From JAXGTD01 sp040775095 (GTDB lineage Bacteria; Pseudomonadota; Gammaproteobacteria; Chromatiales; Chromatiaceae), in contig JAXGTD010000001.1 of assembly GCA_040775095.1 (NCBI GenBank), positions 46,810 through 110,809 on the forward strand: a stretch of DNA of 64,000 bases, written 5' to 3'. The notes beneath the pieces were generated by a model. That model was not told where the DNA came from, made no database searches, and saw nothing but the letters and a program-made list of their open reading frames with translations. The position numbers were made by a program, and so were the translations under genes. The first letter of the stretch is position 1. Each line of letters opens with the position of its first letter. This document shows, piece by piece, positions 27,633 to 37,011 of this stretch.

Positions 27633-28823
27633 TCAGGGTCTGGTGCTCGGCTGTTTCGCTGCCGGTGCTGGCGCGCTCCCGTTGGCGCGCGAGCCCGGCG
27701 CGGCGATCCTCGCCGTGTCGCCGGGCTTGACCTTCTGGAGCCCGGATACGATGACCTGCTCCCCATCGGCGAGTGCCCCGGTAAGGATCCAGTCTTTTCT
27801 CGTCATGCCAGCGCTCTGGACGCGCCGCTGCTCGACCTTTCCGTCACCGTCGACCACCAGCACATAGGCGCCGGTTGCGTCGCGTAACAGGGCGGCCTGG
27901 GGGAGGAGAAAGGCGTTGTCGATCTGGCCCGTGGTCAGGCGCAGGGTCACGAACATCCCCGGCAGCAGGCGCTTGGAGGGATTGGGTACCACCGCGCGCA
28001 CGGACATGGCGCCGGTAGCCGGGTCCACCGCCAGGTCCGAGAAATCGATGGTGCCAGAGTGTGGATAGAGTGTTCCGTCGGGCAGCAGGATCTGCACCCG
28101 GGCCTGGTCCCGCGGGGACGACCCGGTGGTCTGCCCGGGATGGCGCTCCGCCTTTTCGAGCTCCATCAGCTCGGCGACCGATTGGCTGAAGTTCACGTAG
28201 ATCGGGTCGATCTGCTCGATGGTGGTGAGTTGGGTAGATGCGCCCTGTCCGACCAGCGCCCCCTCGGTGACCAGGGCACGGCCAGCGCGCCCGGCGATGG
28301 GTGCCGTGACCGTCGCGTAGGAGCGGTTTAGCCGCGCGAGCTCGACGTTGGCCTCCGCCTGCTTAACGGCGGCAGCGGTGGTGCGCTCGTTGGCCTGGGC
28401 CGTATCCAGATCCTGTTGCGACAGGGTGTGCTTGTCCCACAACTCGATATAGCGCTTCGCGATCAACGCGGCATTCGCCGCGTCGGCCTGCGCCCTGGCC
28501 AGGGCCGCCTCCTCGGCATGGAGGTTGGCATCGAACTGGGCGGGATCGATCTCGAACAGGACATCACCCGCCTCGACGTCCGTCCCCTCGGTGTAGACCC
28601 GGCGCAGGATGATCCCCGCCACCCGTGCTCGGACCTGGGCGACGCGTGTCGCCGCCAGGCGTCCCACCAGCTCGCGTGTAAGTGGTACGGACTGGACCTT
28701 GGCCGGGACGACCGAGACCTCCGGCGGTGGCATCGCACCGGGTTGGGCGGCCGGCTTGTCGCAGGCAACGAGAAACAGGGCGGGTGCGATCAGCGCCGCG
28801 GCGCGCAGCACAATAGGCCTCAT
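27633..28823 (-). CDS. RND efflux periplasmic adaptor (membrane fusion lipoprotein)
   Basis: The 396-aa adaptor starts at the ATG at 28823 (MRPIVLRAAALIAPALF), giving a lipoprotein signal with lipobox LVAC and Cys at about residue 21. The longer frame upstream adds a non-conserved leader and is rejected. The body shows the HlyD-type lipoyl/alpha-hairpin/beta-barrel order of AcrA-like proteins: VRARVAGIILRRVYTEGTDVEAGDVLFEIDP, shown here only to locate the first lipoyl half, then the coiled hairpin and the ITRKDWILTGALADGEQVI-like closing barrel region. It links the inner-membrane pump to an outer-membrane channel. It is the first gene of the pump operon. No TetR- or MarR-type regulator is adjacent. 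Confidence 0.95.
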   Translation of the reverse strand: MRPIVLRAAALIAPALFLVACDKPAAQPGAMPPPEVSVVPAKVQSVPLTRELVGRLAATRVAQVRARVAGIILRRVYTEGTDVEAGDVLFEIDPAQFDANLHAEEAALARAQADAANAALIAKRYIELWDKHTLSQQDLDTAQANERTTAAAVKQAEANVELARLNRSYATVTAPIAGRAGRALVTEGALVGQGASTQLTTIEQIDPIYVNFSQSVAELMELEKAERHPGQTTGSSPRDQARVQILLPDGTLYPHSGTIDFSDLAVDPATGAMSVRAVVPNPSKRLLPGMFVTLRLTTGQIDNAFLLPQAALLRDATGAYVLVVDGDGKVEQRRVQSAGMTRKDWILTGALADGEQVIVSGLQKVKPGDTARIAAPGSRANGSAPAPAAKQPSTRP

Positions 28824-29067
28824 ACAGCAGCCTCGATGTTTGGTAGGGCAAGAAATCGCTGCCCGGCGGCTAGCCCGAGATCCCCTGTCCCAGGGTTGGC
28901 GACGCGGCCTGTCCGGCACGCGGCACACCCCAGCAGGCGGCGGGATGCGCCGGCGCGAGCGCTGGACACCATGTTAACGCGCGGCGCTGTGCCGCGCAGC
29001 CCAGACGCGCGAGCGCGGTGGCCGGTGTGGCCGCGGTTGCCCGCGAATCGGCTCCGCCAACACCCGC

Positions 29068-29502
29068 TTAGCGACTGCTCAAGATCACGATGAGCGCGCC
29101 GGCCATGATCAACAGACCCCCGATGGCCGAGGCCCAGCTCAGATGTACCTCACGAAACAGCAGCCAGGTAAAGAGCACGATGAACAGCGGGTAAGAGCTC
29201 TCGATGATCCCCGCCATGGTGGCGTTCTTTCTGTCGATGGATACAAACAGCAACGCCGTCGCCAGAAGACTCGTGCCGGCGACCGCGAGCACGGTCCAGC
29301 GCTCGGCAGCACCGAACCCGGCCAGGGCGCGTGCGTCGGCGACGAGGATGTGCCGGTAGAATGGCACCAGCAACAGCACCGGGACGGCAGACAGGAACAG
29401 GACCGTGATCAGCGATACGCGCCTGAGCGCAAAATCGACCAATGGGTAGTGCACACCCCAAATCACTGCCGCCCCGAGTGCGGCCACGTACCATGGGACC
29501 AT
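29068..29502 (-). CDS. Small EamA/DMT-family membrane protein
   Basis: A 144-aa protein with about five transmembrane segments corresponds to a single EamA repeat of the drug/metabolite transporter superfamily. MVPWYVAALGAAVIWG begins the first helix, and the final helices include GIIESSYPLFIVLFTWLLF and an end of IGGLLIMAGALIVILSSR. Full EamA transporters have two such repeats and ten helices, so this must either dimerise, as half-size members do, or be a shortened form. The ATG at 29502 is preferred because the 51-codon upstream leader is hydrophilic and unlike the family. Transported compound unknown. It is monocistronic as far as can be seen. Confidence 0.82.
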   Translation of the reverse strand: MVPWYVAALGAAVIWGVHYPLVDFALRRVSLITVLFLSAVPVLLLVPFYRHILVADARALAGFGAAERWTVLAVAGTSLLATALLFVSIDRKNATMAGIIESSYPLFIVLFTWLLFREVHLSWASAIGGLLIMAGALIVILSSR

Positions 29503-29655
29503 ATGGGCTCCGATTGCAGCGGTTGTTCGGGTACCGTAATCGCGCGCGTTCGACGCCCGCGAGGCCGGCGTCTCCGCCCCAGGGATCCTGAAAAATCCCT
29601 GCTTTGGCACCTTTTCAGACGGCGCCTGACAATCGTGGTTTCCGAGCGCCGGCAT

Positions 29656-30271
29656 TTTCGTGCATTTTCGCGCACGAGAACGGTGATGCGCCCCGACACC
29701 GCTCGGACACCTGATTGGTGGCTGGGGCTATAAATTCGACACCGGGGTTCGCGCCATCAGAAAATTTGATGGAGCCTTCTCCGCATATCGCCCCTGGACC
29801 GCCTAGACTCTCTGCGAAGGTGATGGTGATCACTGTTTCTTCCAGTGACGACAGGACCCCCTCGGAGGGGGCGTTGGATAGGGGCTCGCAGCGCGAGGGG
29901 GCGATTGTGTCAGGCCTGGTGCCAGCCCCGCGTCCTCAATCCCGGAATGCCCGAGTCCGCGGCCGACGTCGCCGAAGACGGCCTGATCTGGCGCCAGGGT
30001 CCGGTCCGGTGGACATGGCGGTAGCTCGGCGGTGGGCGAGCGCCGACCTGGGGCGGCTCGCCCGGCCCCGCGTCAGCCTCCGCGCCATGCTCGATGAGAC
30101 GCGCGCGCGGGGCGAGACGACCTTCACCCGGGCAGAGAGCTCGGCGTCCGATTCCAACTGCAGGTGCGCGTCGTCGCTTTTCCGCGGGCGAGGCCTATCC
30201 GAGGAACCGACATCGAGCCTTCCCCTGGCCTGAGGAAGGACAAACGGCTCACAAGTGAAGAGGAGACAGCA
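29656..30271. other. Gene-free region upstream of the subtilase
   Basis: About 600 bp separates the EamA gene and the subtilase, which are divergent. Open frames here have the composition of random high-GC DNA and no ribosome sites, and I accept none. A hairpin CAGGGAT/ATCCCTG occurs at 29581-29602 and a GCATTTTCGTGCATTTTC duplication at 29653-29670. The subtilase promoter should lie near the 3' end, but I see no clear motif. Confidence 0.5.
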
Positions 30272-33200
30272 ATGACAAGAACGACCCTTCCACGTGTAGT
30301 GTTGGTTTCGGCCATCTGGTTGTTGATTCCGGCCCTGTCTGGCCCACAAGCCGCTGGCGTCGGACAAGGTGTTGGCCCCGATGCCTCGGCCCCGCTGTCG
30401 GGCGGTATGCTGCAATTGGCAACGGAGCAACCGCTGCCACTTGGCCTCGTTGACAGTCGGAGGGTGGTTGGGTCCCTCGTCAACAAGGATCTGGTGAGTG
30501 TGATTGTCAAACTGGATGTGACACCCCTGGCCGCCTACCGCGGCGGTATCACCGGACTGGCTCCGACCAGCCCAAGCGTAACGGGTGCTGCCAAGCTCGA
30601 TGTGTTGGCCCCCGACAGTCTCGCCTACCTCCATTACGTAGATGGAGTCTTGAGCACCTTCACCCAGAACCTGGTTGCCAAGATCGCGGGGGCCAAGGTC
30701 GTCCATCGCTACAATGTGGTGCTGGGCGGGGTTTCCCTGGTCCTGCCTCGAGCGCAACTGCCGACCCTGGAGGCCATGCCGGGTGTCCAGGCGGTCTATC
30801 CGGACCAATTGCTCCAGCCACTGACTGACCGCAGTCCCCTGTTCATCGGGGCACCGACGCTATGGACCCAGTTGGGGGGCAGAACGATGGCCGGCGAGGG
30901 GGTCATCGTCGGCGTGCTCGACACCGGCATTTGGCCGGAGCACCCCTCGTTCTCTGACCCCGACCCGTCCGGCAAGTCCTACGCGACACCCGTTGGCTGG
31001 AATGGCACGGCTTGCGACTTCGGCAGCGCGACGCCCGGCGATGCCCCGTTCACCTGCAACAACAAGTTGTTGGGCGCCGAGCGTTTCATGGCGACCTATG
31101 ACGTGGCCGTCGGGCTGACCCCCGGGGAGTTCGTGAGCGCGCGCGACGATGATGGCCATGGGACACATACGAGCAGCACCGCGGCCGGCAACGGCACGGT
31201 GGCGGCAAGCATCTTTGGTGTCGACCGCGGTCTGGTTTCCGGTATCGCCCCCCGGGCCGGTGTTGCCATGTACAAGGTCTGCGGGGCTAGCGGTTGCTAT
31301 TCCAGCGACTCGGCGGCGGCCGTGCAGCAGGCCATTCTCGACGGCGTCGACACCATCAATTTCTCCATCAGCGGCGGGGCAAGTCCATATAGTGATGTGG
31401 TCTCCCTGGCATTTCTCGATGCGTTCAACGCCGGCGTGTTCGTCGCCGCTTCGGCTGGAAACTCCGGCCCCGGCGCCAACACAACCGATCACCGGGAACC
31501 CTGGGTCACCACGGTGGCGGCCAGTACGGAGAATCGCGCCTTCGAGAACAGCGCCGCCGTGACCGCCGATGGTGGCGCGAGCCTGGATTTTACAGGCGCA
31601 TCCATCACCGGGGGCGCTGGCCCGGCGCCGGTCATTGTGCCGGCTGATCCATTTTGCCTGACCCCCCTGGCCCCGGGGAGCGTGTCCGGGGCCATCGTCG
31701 TCTGTGAGAGAGGAAACAGCGGCAGGGTCGATAAGGGTTACAACGTCTTGCAGGGCGGGGCCGCCGGAATGATTCTGTACAACCAGTCAACGGCGGTGAC
31801 CGACCTGGAGACAGATAACCATTTCCTGCCAACCATCCATACCCAGTACTTGAACGGGTTGGACCTGCTGGATTTTCTCGATGCCGGCACGAATGTTCAG
31901 GCAACGCTGAGTGAGGGCGTCAAGACCGCCGCCCAGGGCGACGTCCTCGCCTCGTTCAGTTCCCGCGGGGGGACCGGCCTCACGCTCGGGGTCAACAAGC
32001 CAGACATCACCGCGCCTGGCGTTCAGATCCTGGCGGGGGCCTCGCCCCGGCACGTGGACATCGCTGGCGGACCGCAGGGAGAGCTGTTCCAGGCGATTGC
32101 CGGCACATCCATGGCGAGCCCCCACATCGCAGGGTCCGCGGCGCTCATGCAGGCGCTCTATCCGGGCTGGACGCCGGGTCAGATCAAGTCCGCACTGATG
32201 ACCACGGCACTTGCCGCGGTGCGCAAGGAAGATGGGGTCACGCCGGCCACGCCGTTTGATGACGGCTCTGGCCGGGTCAATCTGAGGCGGGCCTGGGAGG
32301 CCTGGGCGACAATCGATGCGACGGGTGCCGACTACCTCACTCACCAGAACGACCTGTGGAACGCCAACTATCCGAGCCTGTATCTCCCGGCCATTCCCGG
32401 CAGGATCAGCGTGCAGCGCACCTTGCACAACGAATTGGGCTCCGGATACCCGGTTCAATTGACGGTTCGCAGCCCCAGCGACCTGAAGATCACGACCCCG
32501 AGCTCCATTTATCTGCCTGCCGGTGGAGATGCCGTTATCGACATTGCCGTGGATGCCAGCAGAGTCCCGGCCGGGGAAACCCGCTTCGCCACGCTCAGGT
32601 TGACTGCAGGCCCAAATGATCCGTCGCTGCAGCTTCCGATCACGGTCGTAAGGAAAGACCCCGTCGTGACGCTGAGTAAATCCTGTAGTCCGGCCTCCAT
32701 TCCCCTCGCAGCTACCACGACCTGCACACTGACGGCGACCAACACGGTCTTGGTCGACGCGGATGTCAGCATCAGCGACAGCTTGCCAGGTAGCCTGAGA
32801 ATCATTCCGGCCAGCATTACTGGCGCCGTGCAGAGCGGCAACGGTGTCGTATTCGACGGCACGCTGGCCGGTGGCGACCCGCCGAGCGTGGCTGTTGGAC
32901 CAGGCACCTCCCCCGCGGGCTATTTGCCCCTCAGCCTTTTCGCGATAGCGCCCATCGGTGGCGTCGGGGATGAGACCATCTCGAACTTCAATGTGCCCGC
33001 GTTTGAATTCGCCGGTGAGGTCTATACGCAGCTCGGGATCGTCAGTAACGGCTACGTGGTCGTCGGCGGTGGTAGCAGTAGCGATGTCAGCTACGTCAAT
33101 CCAACCCCTTTGCCGGACGCGAGCGCGCCAAACAACGTCCTGGCCCCGTTCTGGACCGATCTCAACCCGGGGGTGGGAGGCGCTGTTCGCATCGGGGTGC

Positions 33201-33613
33201 TGACCGACGGGGTAAGCTCCTGGATCGTGGTGGACTGGGAGGCCGTGAAGGAGTACAGCTCGGCAAGCACCGACTCCTTCCAGATCTGGATCGGCGTCAA
33301 TGGTGTCCAGGATATCTCGTTCGTCTACGGCCCACTGGGAGGAAATGGGGACGGCGGTCTCTTGACCGTCGGTGCCGAGAATCAACTCGGCAACCGCGGC
33401 TCGAGCTACTATTTCGACGGCACCGGGACGCTGCCGACCAGCAGCACGCAACTGGCGGTAACGAGCACCCCGGCGACGGTGGGGGAGACCAAGACCATCA
33501 CCTACCAGGCTGTGGGTCGTCGGCTCGGTGAGCGGATCAACCGCGCGATCCTGTCCAGTGATCTCTTCCAGGGTGAGTACGTCGCGCCGTTCCCGATCAC
33601 TGTCACCCCGTAG
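30272..33613 (+). CDS. Secreted subtilisin-like serine protease (S8) with PA domain
   Basis: This 1113-aa secreted protease has a Sec signal (MTRTTLPRVVLVSAIWLL...ALSGPQA) from the ATG at 30272, which has AGGAG upstream. An inhibitor-like prodomain follows, then the S8 triad: Asp in GVLDTGIWPEHPSF (about residue 217), His in DGHGTHTSSTAAGN (about 295) and Ser in GTSMASPHIAGSAALM (about 615). Between His and Ser sits a protease-associated (PA) domain (about 455-550), as in plant-type subtilases and bacterial vacuolar-type homologues. A Fn3-like and DUF11-like C-terminal region (about 710 onwards) ends in FQGEYVAPFPITVTP. No LPXTG or autotransporter barrel is seen. It is likely to degrade extracellular protein. 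The multi-hairpin repeat (copy B) starts directly after its TAG stop. Confidence 0.95.
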   Translation: MTRTTLPRVVLVSAIWLLIPALSGPQAAGVGQGVGPDASAPLSGGMLQLATEQPLPLGLVDSRRVVGSLVNKDLVSVIVKLDVTPLAAYRGGITGLAPTSPSVTGAAKLDVLAPDSLAYLHYVDGVLSTFTQNLVAKIAGAKVVHRYNVVLGGVSLVLPRAQLPTLEAMPGVQAVYPDQLLQPLTDRSPLFIGAPTLWTQLGGRTMAGEGVIVGVLDTGIWPEHPSFSDPDPSGKSYATPVGWNGTACDFGSATPGDAPFTCNNKLLGAERFMATYDVAVGLTPGEFVSARDDDGHGTHTSSTAAGNGTVAASIFGVDRGLVSGIAPRAGVAMYKVCGASGCYSSDSAAAVQQAILDGVDTINFSISGGASPYSDVVSLAFLDAFNAGVFVAASAGNSGPGANTTDHREPWVTTVAASTENRAFENSAAVTADGGASLDFTGASITGGAGPAPVIVPADPFCLTPLAPGSVSGAIVVCERGNSGRVDKGYNVLQGGAAGMILYNQSTAVTDLETDNHFLPTIHTQYLNGLDLLDFLDAGTNVQATLSEGVKTAAQGDVLASFSSRGGTGLTLGVNKPDITAPGVQILAGASPRHVDIAGGPQGELFQAIAGTSMASPHIAGSAALMQALYPGWTPGQIKSALMTTALAAVRKEDGVTPATPFDDGSGRVNLRRAWEAWATIDATGADYLTHQNDLWNANYPSLYLPAIPGRISVQRTLHNELGSGYPVQLTVRSPSDLKITTPSSIYLPAGGDAVIDIAVDASRVPAGETRFATLRLTAGPNDPSLQLPITVVRKDPVVTLSKSCSPASIPLAATTTCTLTATNTVLVDADVSISDSLPGSLRIIPASITGAVQSGNGVVFDGTLAGGDPPSVAVGPGTSPAGYLPLSLFAIAPIGGVGDETISNFNVPAFEFAGEVYTQLGIVSNGYVVVGGGSSSDVSYVNPTPLPDASAPNNVLAPFWTDLNPGVGGAVRIGVLTDGVSSWIVVDWEAVKEYSSASTDSFQIWIGVNGVQDISFVYGPLGGNGDGGLLTVGAENQLGNRGSSYYFDGTGTLPTSSTQLAVTSTPATVGETKTITYQAVGRRLGERINRAILSSDLFQGEYVAPFPITVTP

Positions 33614-33692
33614 GGGAATGCTGATCTATAGCGTTTCCCGTCCGGGCCACGGATGGCCCGGCATTTTCGACCGCCGCAAGCGCCGGACAATG
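33614..33692. repeat. Multi-hairpin dispersed element, copy B (short form)
   Basis: Immediately after the subtilase TAG come GGGAA/TTCCC closing a TGATCTATA-type loop (33614-33639) and the 7-bp hairpin CCGGGCC/GGCCCGG (33642-33661). A weaker CATTTTC-headed hairpin ending in CAATG (33662-33692) follows. This matches the first three hairpins of copies A and C. Later hairpins are not convincing here. The remaining gap to the VOC-family gene (33693-33918) shows no gene. Confidence 0.65.
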
Positions 33693-33918
33693 GGCAACCC
33701 AGGCATCCGATGGCCCGAATTGCGAGCCGGATTTCGCGCCGCAGGGGGTGAGCCGGCGTCCCCGAGAGCGCGGGCGAGGCGACCTACACCAGAGCAGACC
33801 CGGGTTGTCCAGTCACCCTTGAGCGGGCGATGGCGCTTTGCACATGCGGGGTCGCGAAAGGACATGCACCCCGCGGCCCGATCTCAACCTGGCCTGGCCG
33901 GTTGGTCCAGTACATCGA

Positions 33919-34332
33919 TCACGGGGATACGTTGACCATCCAGGAGACACCGAAGCGATCGACCACCATGCCGAAGGCGGGAGACCAGAAGGTGGGGCCG
34001 AGCGGCATCTGCACCTCGCCCCCCTCGGCGAGGGCCGCAAAACGCCGCTCGGCCTCGGCGACATCCGAGAGATTGAGGGAAAGGCTGATCCCCTGGAAGC
34101 CGGTGTGCCCGGAGCAGCCGCCGTCGGAGGCCATCAGTGTGCTGTCCCCGACACGAAAACTGGCGTGCATCACCTTGTCCTCGGACCCGGGCGCGACCGC
34201 TCCGGGAGGCGGTGCCTCCGGACTCTCACTGAAACGCATCAGCATCTCAACCTGTGCATCCAGCGCCTCGCGGTAGAACGCCAGCGCCTCCTCGCAGCGA
34301 CCCTCGAAGGACAGATAGGGAAGGACTTGCAT
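33919..34332 (-). CDS. VOC/PhnB-like glyoxalase-fold protein
   Basis: The 137-aa protein begins MQVLPYLSFEGRCEEALAFY, the classic start of the PhnB/YjdN-like branch of the vicinal-oxygen-chelate superfamily. The repeated beta-alpha-beta units end with PTFWSPAFGMVVDRFGVSWM. Members are small cytoplasmic proteins, some metal-dependent, often annotated as 3-demethylubiquinone methyltransferase-like, though catalysis is unproven for most. The ATG at 34332 matches the family start; the long upstream leader in frame is rejected. No partner gene adjoins. The 414 bp between this start and the next gene (34333-34746) contain no gene that I can support. Confidence 0.9.
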   Translation of the reverse strand: MQVLPYLSFEGRCEEALAFYREALDAQVEMLMRFSESPEAPPPGAVAPGSEDKVMHASFRVGDSTLMASDGGCSGHTGFQGISLSLNLSDVAEAERRFAALAEGGEVQMPLGPTFWSPAFGMVVDRFGVSWMVNVSP

Positions 34333-34746
34333 GGCTCGACTCCTGGCTTGCCGCAACGGCGGCGCTGTTTTTGGGTAGGCGACAGTCCCCGCTGCACTCT
34401 GGCCGGCGCAACCAACCGCGCGGACCCGACACGGGGTCTTGGGTTCCTCTTCGGCGATTGGATACTGGACTATTTTGGCAAGCCGTTCCACCCAATATTG
34501 CCTGTAAAATGAGTGGGATCGGGATACTGGTACGCAACGGGATTGGCGCTCGGACGCGACGCCTGGCGTGGTCCTCCGCGCCGTTGTCCTCTCCCACTTG
34601 CCCGATGGCTCCGCGGGGGATCTGCGCCGCGACCGGGTCAGCATCCATGGCCAGCGTTGCCCTGTGCCAGTGCGCTCGGCGACCCGTTCCGGCTACAGGG
34701 ATGGCGATGGTGCGGCCCCTGTCCGGCCCTCGGTCCCCACGAGGTC

Positions 34747-35130
34747 CTAGCCGGCCACGTGCTTGAGCCATTTGCCGTGCACCCAGCCCTTGTTTTTATA
34801 AGGCACGGGACGTGTTTTTCGCGAAGAGCATGTGATGGATGACTCGTCCCATACGACGCCGGCCCAGCCGCCTTTCTGGTCAAAAACGGTGACTGTATCG
34901 CCATTGTGGAGCTCGCCGATCTTGCGATACTTGGTCCCGGGTCCGGTCCTTACGGCGAGAAACCCATCTCCGCGTGGGTCCAGGCCCGAGACGACGCTGC
35001 CGGTGCAGTTGGCCATCTGGCCATCCCCGCCATATTCCATGATCGGGACATCGAGCCGGTCGGCGAGAGCAGACAGACTCAGGCTCAGCAGGCTCGCCGC
35101 AACCAGGGTTGAAGGGTAGGGATGTCGCAT
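34747..35130 (-). CDS. Secreted SH3b-domain protein
   Basis: A 127-aa exported protein. MRHPYPSTLVAASLLSLSLSALA is a Sec signal ending in an ALA-type cleavage site. A bacterial SH3 (SH3b) domain follows, with the diagnostic LAVRTGPGTKYRKIGELHNGD (first 20 residues shown) at about residues 58-77 and a WAGVVW strand. SH3b domains bind peptidoglycan or periplasmic ligands. Two cysteines (NCTG and ITCSS) could pair. The ATG at 35130 is preferred over one three codons upstream because the signal then starts with MRH. The protein ends GWVHGKWLKHVAG, typical of this group. Gene order gives no further clue; the gene upstream on the same strand also encodes a small exported protein. Confidence 0.85.
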   Translation of the reverse strand: MRHPYPSTLVAASLLSLSLSALADRLDVPIMEYGGDGQMANCTGSVVSGLDPRGDGFLAVRTGPGTKYRKIGELHNGDTVTVFDQKGGWAGVVWDESSITCSSRKTRPVPYKNKGWVHGKWLKHVAG

Positions 35131-35259
35131 GGTAGCCACCTGGTGAAGCGAAGTTGCGATCGCGATGACTTCCCTGATGGGGGCGTCAGCACTTCCCCGG
35201 CGTTGGGCCCGGTCACAACATGTGCCGCATCGTCGCAGATGAGCGGGTAACGGACCGGC

Positions 35260-35625
35260 TCAGCGCACCGAGACCGACAGGGTGAACGGTTGCGGGGTCA
35301 CGGCGCGCATCAACTGGCCAACCATGATCCTGTAGGTCCGTTTCTCCGTGGTGAAGCTGTAGCGATCCCGGGCTTCGGCGCTGGTGCCCTCGATCGAGAA
35401 CATGCAGTTGTTGCCGGTAATGGCGACGCTGGCCTTCTGGCCGGCACCCGTGCTCATCTGATAACACACCATGTCATCGGGTGGAGCCATTCCCGAGACG
35501 GTGCCGGAGCTTTCCCCGCGCTTGAACCGGATCGTCTCGCATGGGTCGGCCTGTGCGGCGCCAGTGAATAGCATCGCGGCCAATATGAACAGAAGGTGAC
35601 GTCGATCAATTCGCGGCACGATCAT
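35260..35625 (-). CDS. Small exported hypothetical protein
   Basis: The 121-aa product starts MIVPRIDRRHLLFILAAMLF and has a Sec-type signal cleaved near GAAQA-DPCET. The mature part is about 95 aa, beta-rich, with Cys residues in DPCETI, MVCYQM and NNCMFSIEG. It resembles bacterial pre-peptidase or inhibitor-like small beta domains in outline, but I do not recognise a family. The upstream frame to 35769 is rejected because its leader lacks signal features and a ribosome site. It is 120 bp upstream of the SH3b protein gene, same strand; the two may be co-expressed envelope proteins. Confidence 0.7.
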   Translation of the reverse strand: MIVPRIDRRHLLFILAAMLFTGAAQADPCETIRFKRGESSGTVSGMAPPDDMVCYQMSTGAGQKASVAITGNNCMFSIEGTSAEARDRYSFTTEKRTYRIMVGQLMRAVTPQPFTLSVSVR

Positions 35626-35976
35626 CGCGGCGCTCCGAACAGGTGGGCGGGGAGTTCTAAATTTAGCAGGAATGTGCCGATACGCGTTCGTCGGAGGCCC
35701 AGACCGCGGTGCTTGCCGGGCTCCCGAGGCGGACCGGCGCGTGGGTCCTGGGCGCGAAACGCGCCCCATCGGGTGCGCGCGCTCGCGGGTGTGGGGGCTT
35801 CGGCGCGATCGGCTTAGGGAATCGCCTCGACGGGCCGCGACCGGATCCGCTCTTTGCGTGCGCGAGCCGGCCCATCAGGGTCGCGCCGCCCTGGAACCTC
35901 CAGTCGTTAACCCAAGCCCATCGACACAAATGAAAATGCGCTGGATCCAACTCTCGCACAATGTCATCGTGGACCT
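35626..35976. other. Gene-free divergent intergenic region
   Basis: 351 bp lie between the small exported protein and the DUF429 gene, which are divergent. I see no ORF with a ribosome site and no strong palindrome. Both promoters must lie here. Confidence 0.5.
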
Positions 35977-36831
35977 ATGGACGTCTATGGGATCGATTTC
36001 ACCAGCCGCCCCAGACGTGGCAAGCCGATCACCTGTATCGCCGGTACCCTGGAGGGTACCCACCTCGCGGTTCAAGAACTGAGGGACTGGTTGTACTTCG
36101 ATGCCTTCGAAGCGGCACTGCGCAGGCCGGGTCCGTGGATTGCCGGGATCGATTTCCCATTCGGACAGGCAAGACGGTTTATCGAGGAGATCGGCTGGCC
36201 GGCTACCTGGCAAGCCTATGTCGATCACGTCGGGACCATGACCCGGACGGGGTTTCGGTCAACGCTCGATGCCTACCGACAAAGCCGGCTGGCAGGCGAC
36301 AAAGAGCACCGCCGCGCGACCGACCGCGCCGCGGGTGCGATCAGCCCGCAAAAGCTCTACGGCACCCCTGTGGGGCTGATGTTCTTCGAAGGCGCGCCCC
36401 GTCTGCGCGCATCCGGCGTCAGCATCCCCGGCCTGCAGCAGGGGGATCCGCAACGCATCGTGGTCGAGGCCTATCCGGGCATCCTCGCCCGCACCCTGAT
36501 CGGACGCCGTGGCTACAAGCAGGACACCAGGGCCAAGCAGACCCACGAGCAGCACCAGGCCAGAACGGACCTGCTGCGGATCCTCCGCCACGACGGTGTC
36601 AGGCAAAGCCATGGCATCAGCGTCTCCGCCCCGGATCGTCTGGTCGACGACCCCGGCGGGGACCATCTCGACGCGTTGCTCTGCGCCATCCAGGCGGCCT
36701 GGGCATGGACACATCGCGACGAAGAGTATGGCAAACCACTCGATGCCGACCCCATGGAAGGCTGGATCGCCGAGCCGGCGATCAGCGGCCGGACCAGCGC
36801 ACCAGTCGGGCGGGGGGTGAGGGCGGAGTAG
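35977..36831 (+). CDS. DUF429 domain protein
   Basis: The 284-aa protein opens MDVYGIDFTSRPRRGKPI; the GIDFTSRP start with its acidic residue is the mark of DUF429, an RNase H-like-fold family predicted to bind nucleotides or nucleic acid. Further conserved acidic positions appear in GIDFPFG (about residue 57), VEAYPG (about 165) and DDPGGDHLDALLCAIQAAWA (about 225-244). This is the pattern expected of RNase H-fold catalytic carboxylates. No function has been established for most members. There is no signal peptide. It is convergent with the NERD-helicase gene (180 bp gap). Confidence 0.85.
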   Translation: MDVYGIDFTSRPRRGKPITCIAGTLEGTHLAVQELRDWLYFDAFEAALRRPGPWIAGIDFPFGQARRFIEEIGWPATWQAYVDHVGTMTRTGFRSTLDAYRQSRLAGDKEHRRATDRAAGAISPQKLYGTPVGLMFFEGAPRLRASGVSIPGLQQGDPQRIVVEAYPGILARTLIGRRGYKQDTRAKQTHEQHQARTDLLRILRHDGVRQSHGISVSAPDRLVDDPGGDHLDALLCAIQAAWAWTHRDEEYGKPLDADPMEGWIAEPAISGRTSAPVGRGVRAE

Positions 36832-37011
36832 GGGGCTCAGGCCGACCGACATGCAGACGGTGGACCGCGTTTCCCCGTCGGGTGACCGCGCCCGGTCCCT
36901 GTGCTGGATTACGAACGTTTACCTGAACCGAAAAAGCGATGCTGTCTGCAGTCTCCGCGCGGGATGAGGGCCCGGGTGCCGTGGCGTAAGGGGCGCGGGG
37001 ACGCTGCGCCA

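Noticed and set aside
29571..29680. Possible fourth copy of the multi-hairpin repeat, given a GCATTTTC motif and hairpins.
   Set aside because: The order of hairpins and loop sequences do not match copies A to C well enough.
29715..30233. A 172-codon plus-strand frame upstream of the subtilase.
   Set aside because: No ribosome site, Arg/Ser/Pro-rich random composition and no known motif.
31787..33451. A 554-codon minus-strand frame.
   Set aside because: Antisense to the subtilase, whose catalytic motifs, signal peptide and ribosome site are clear.
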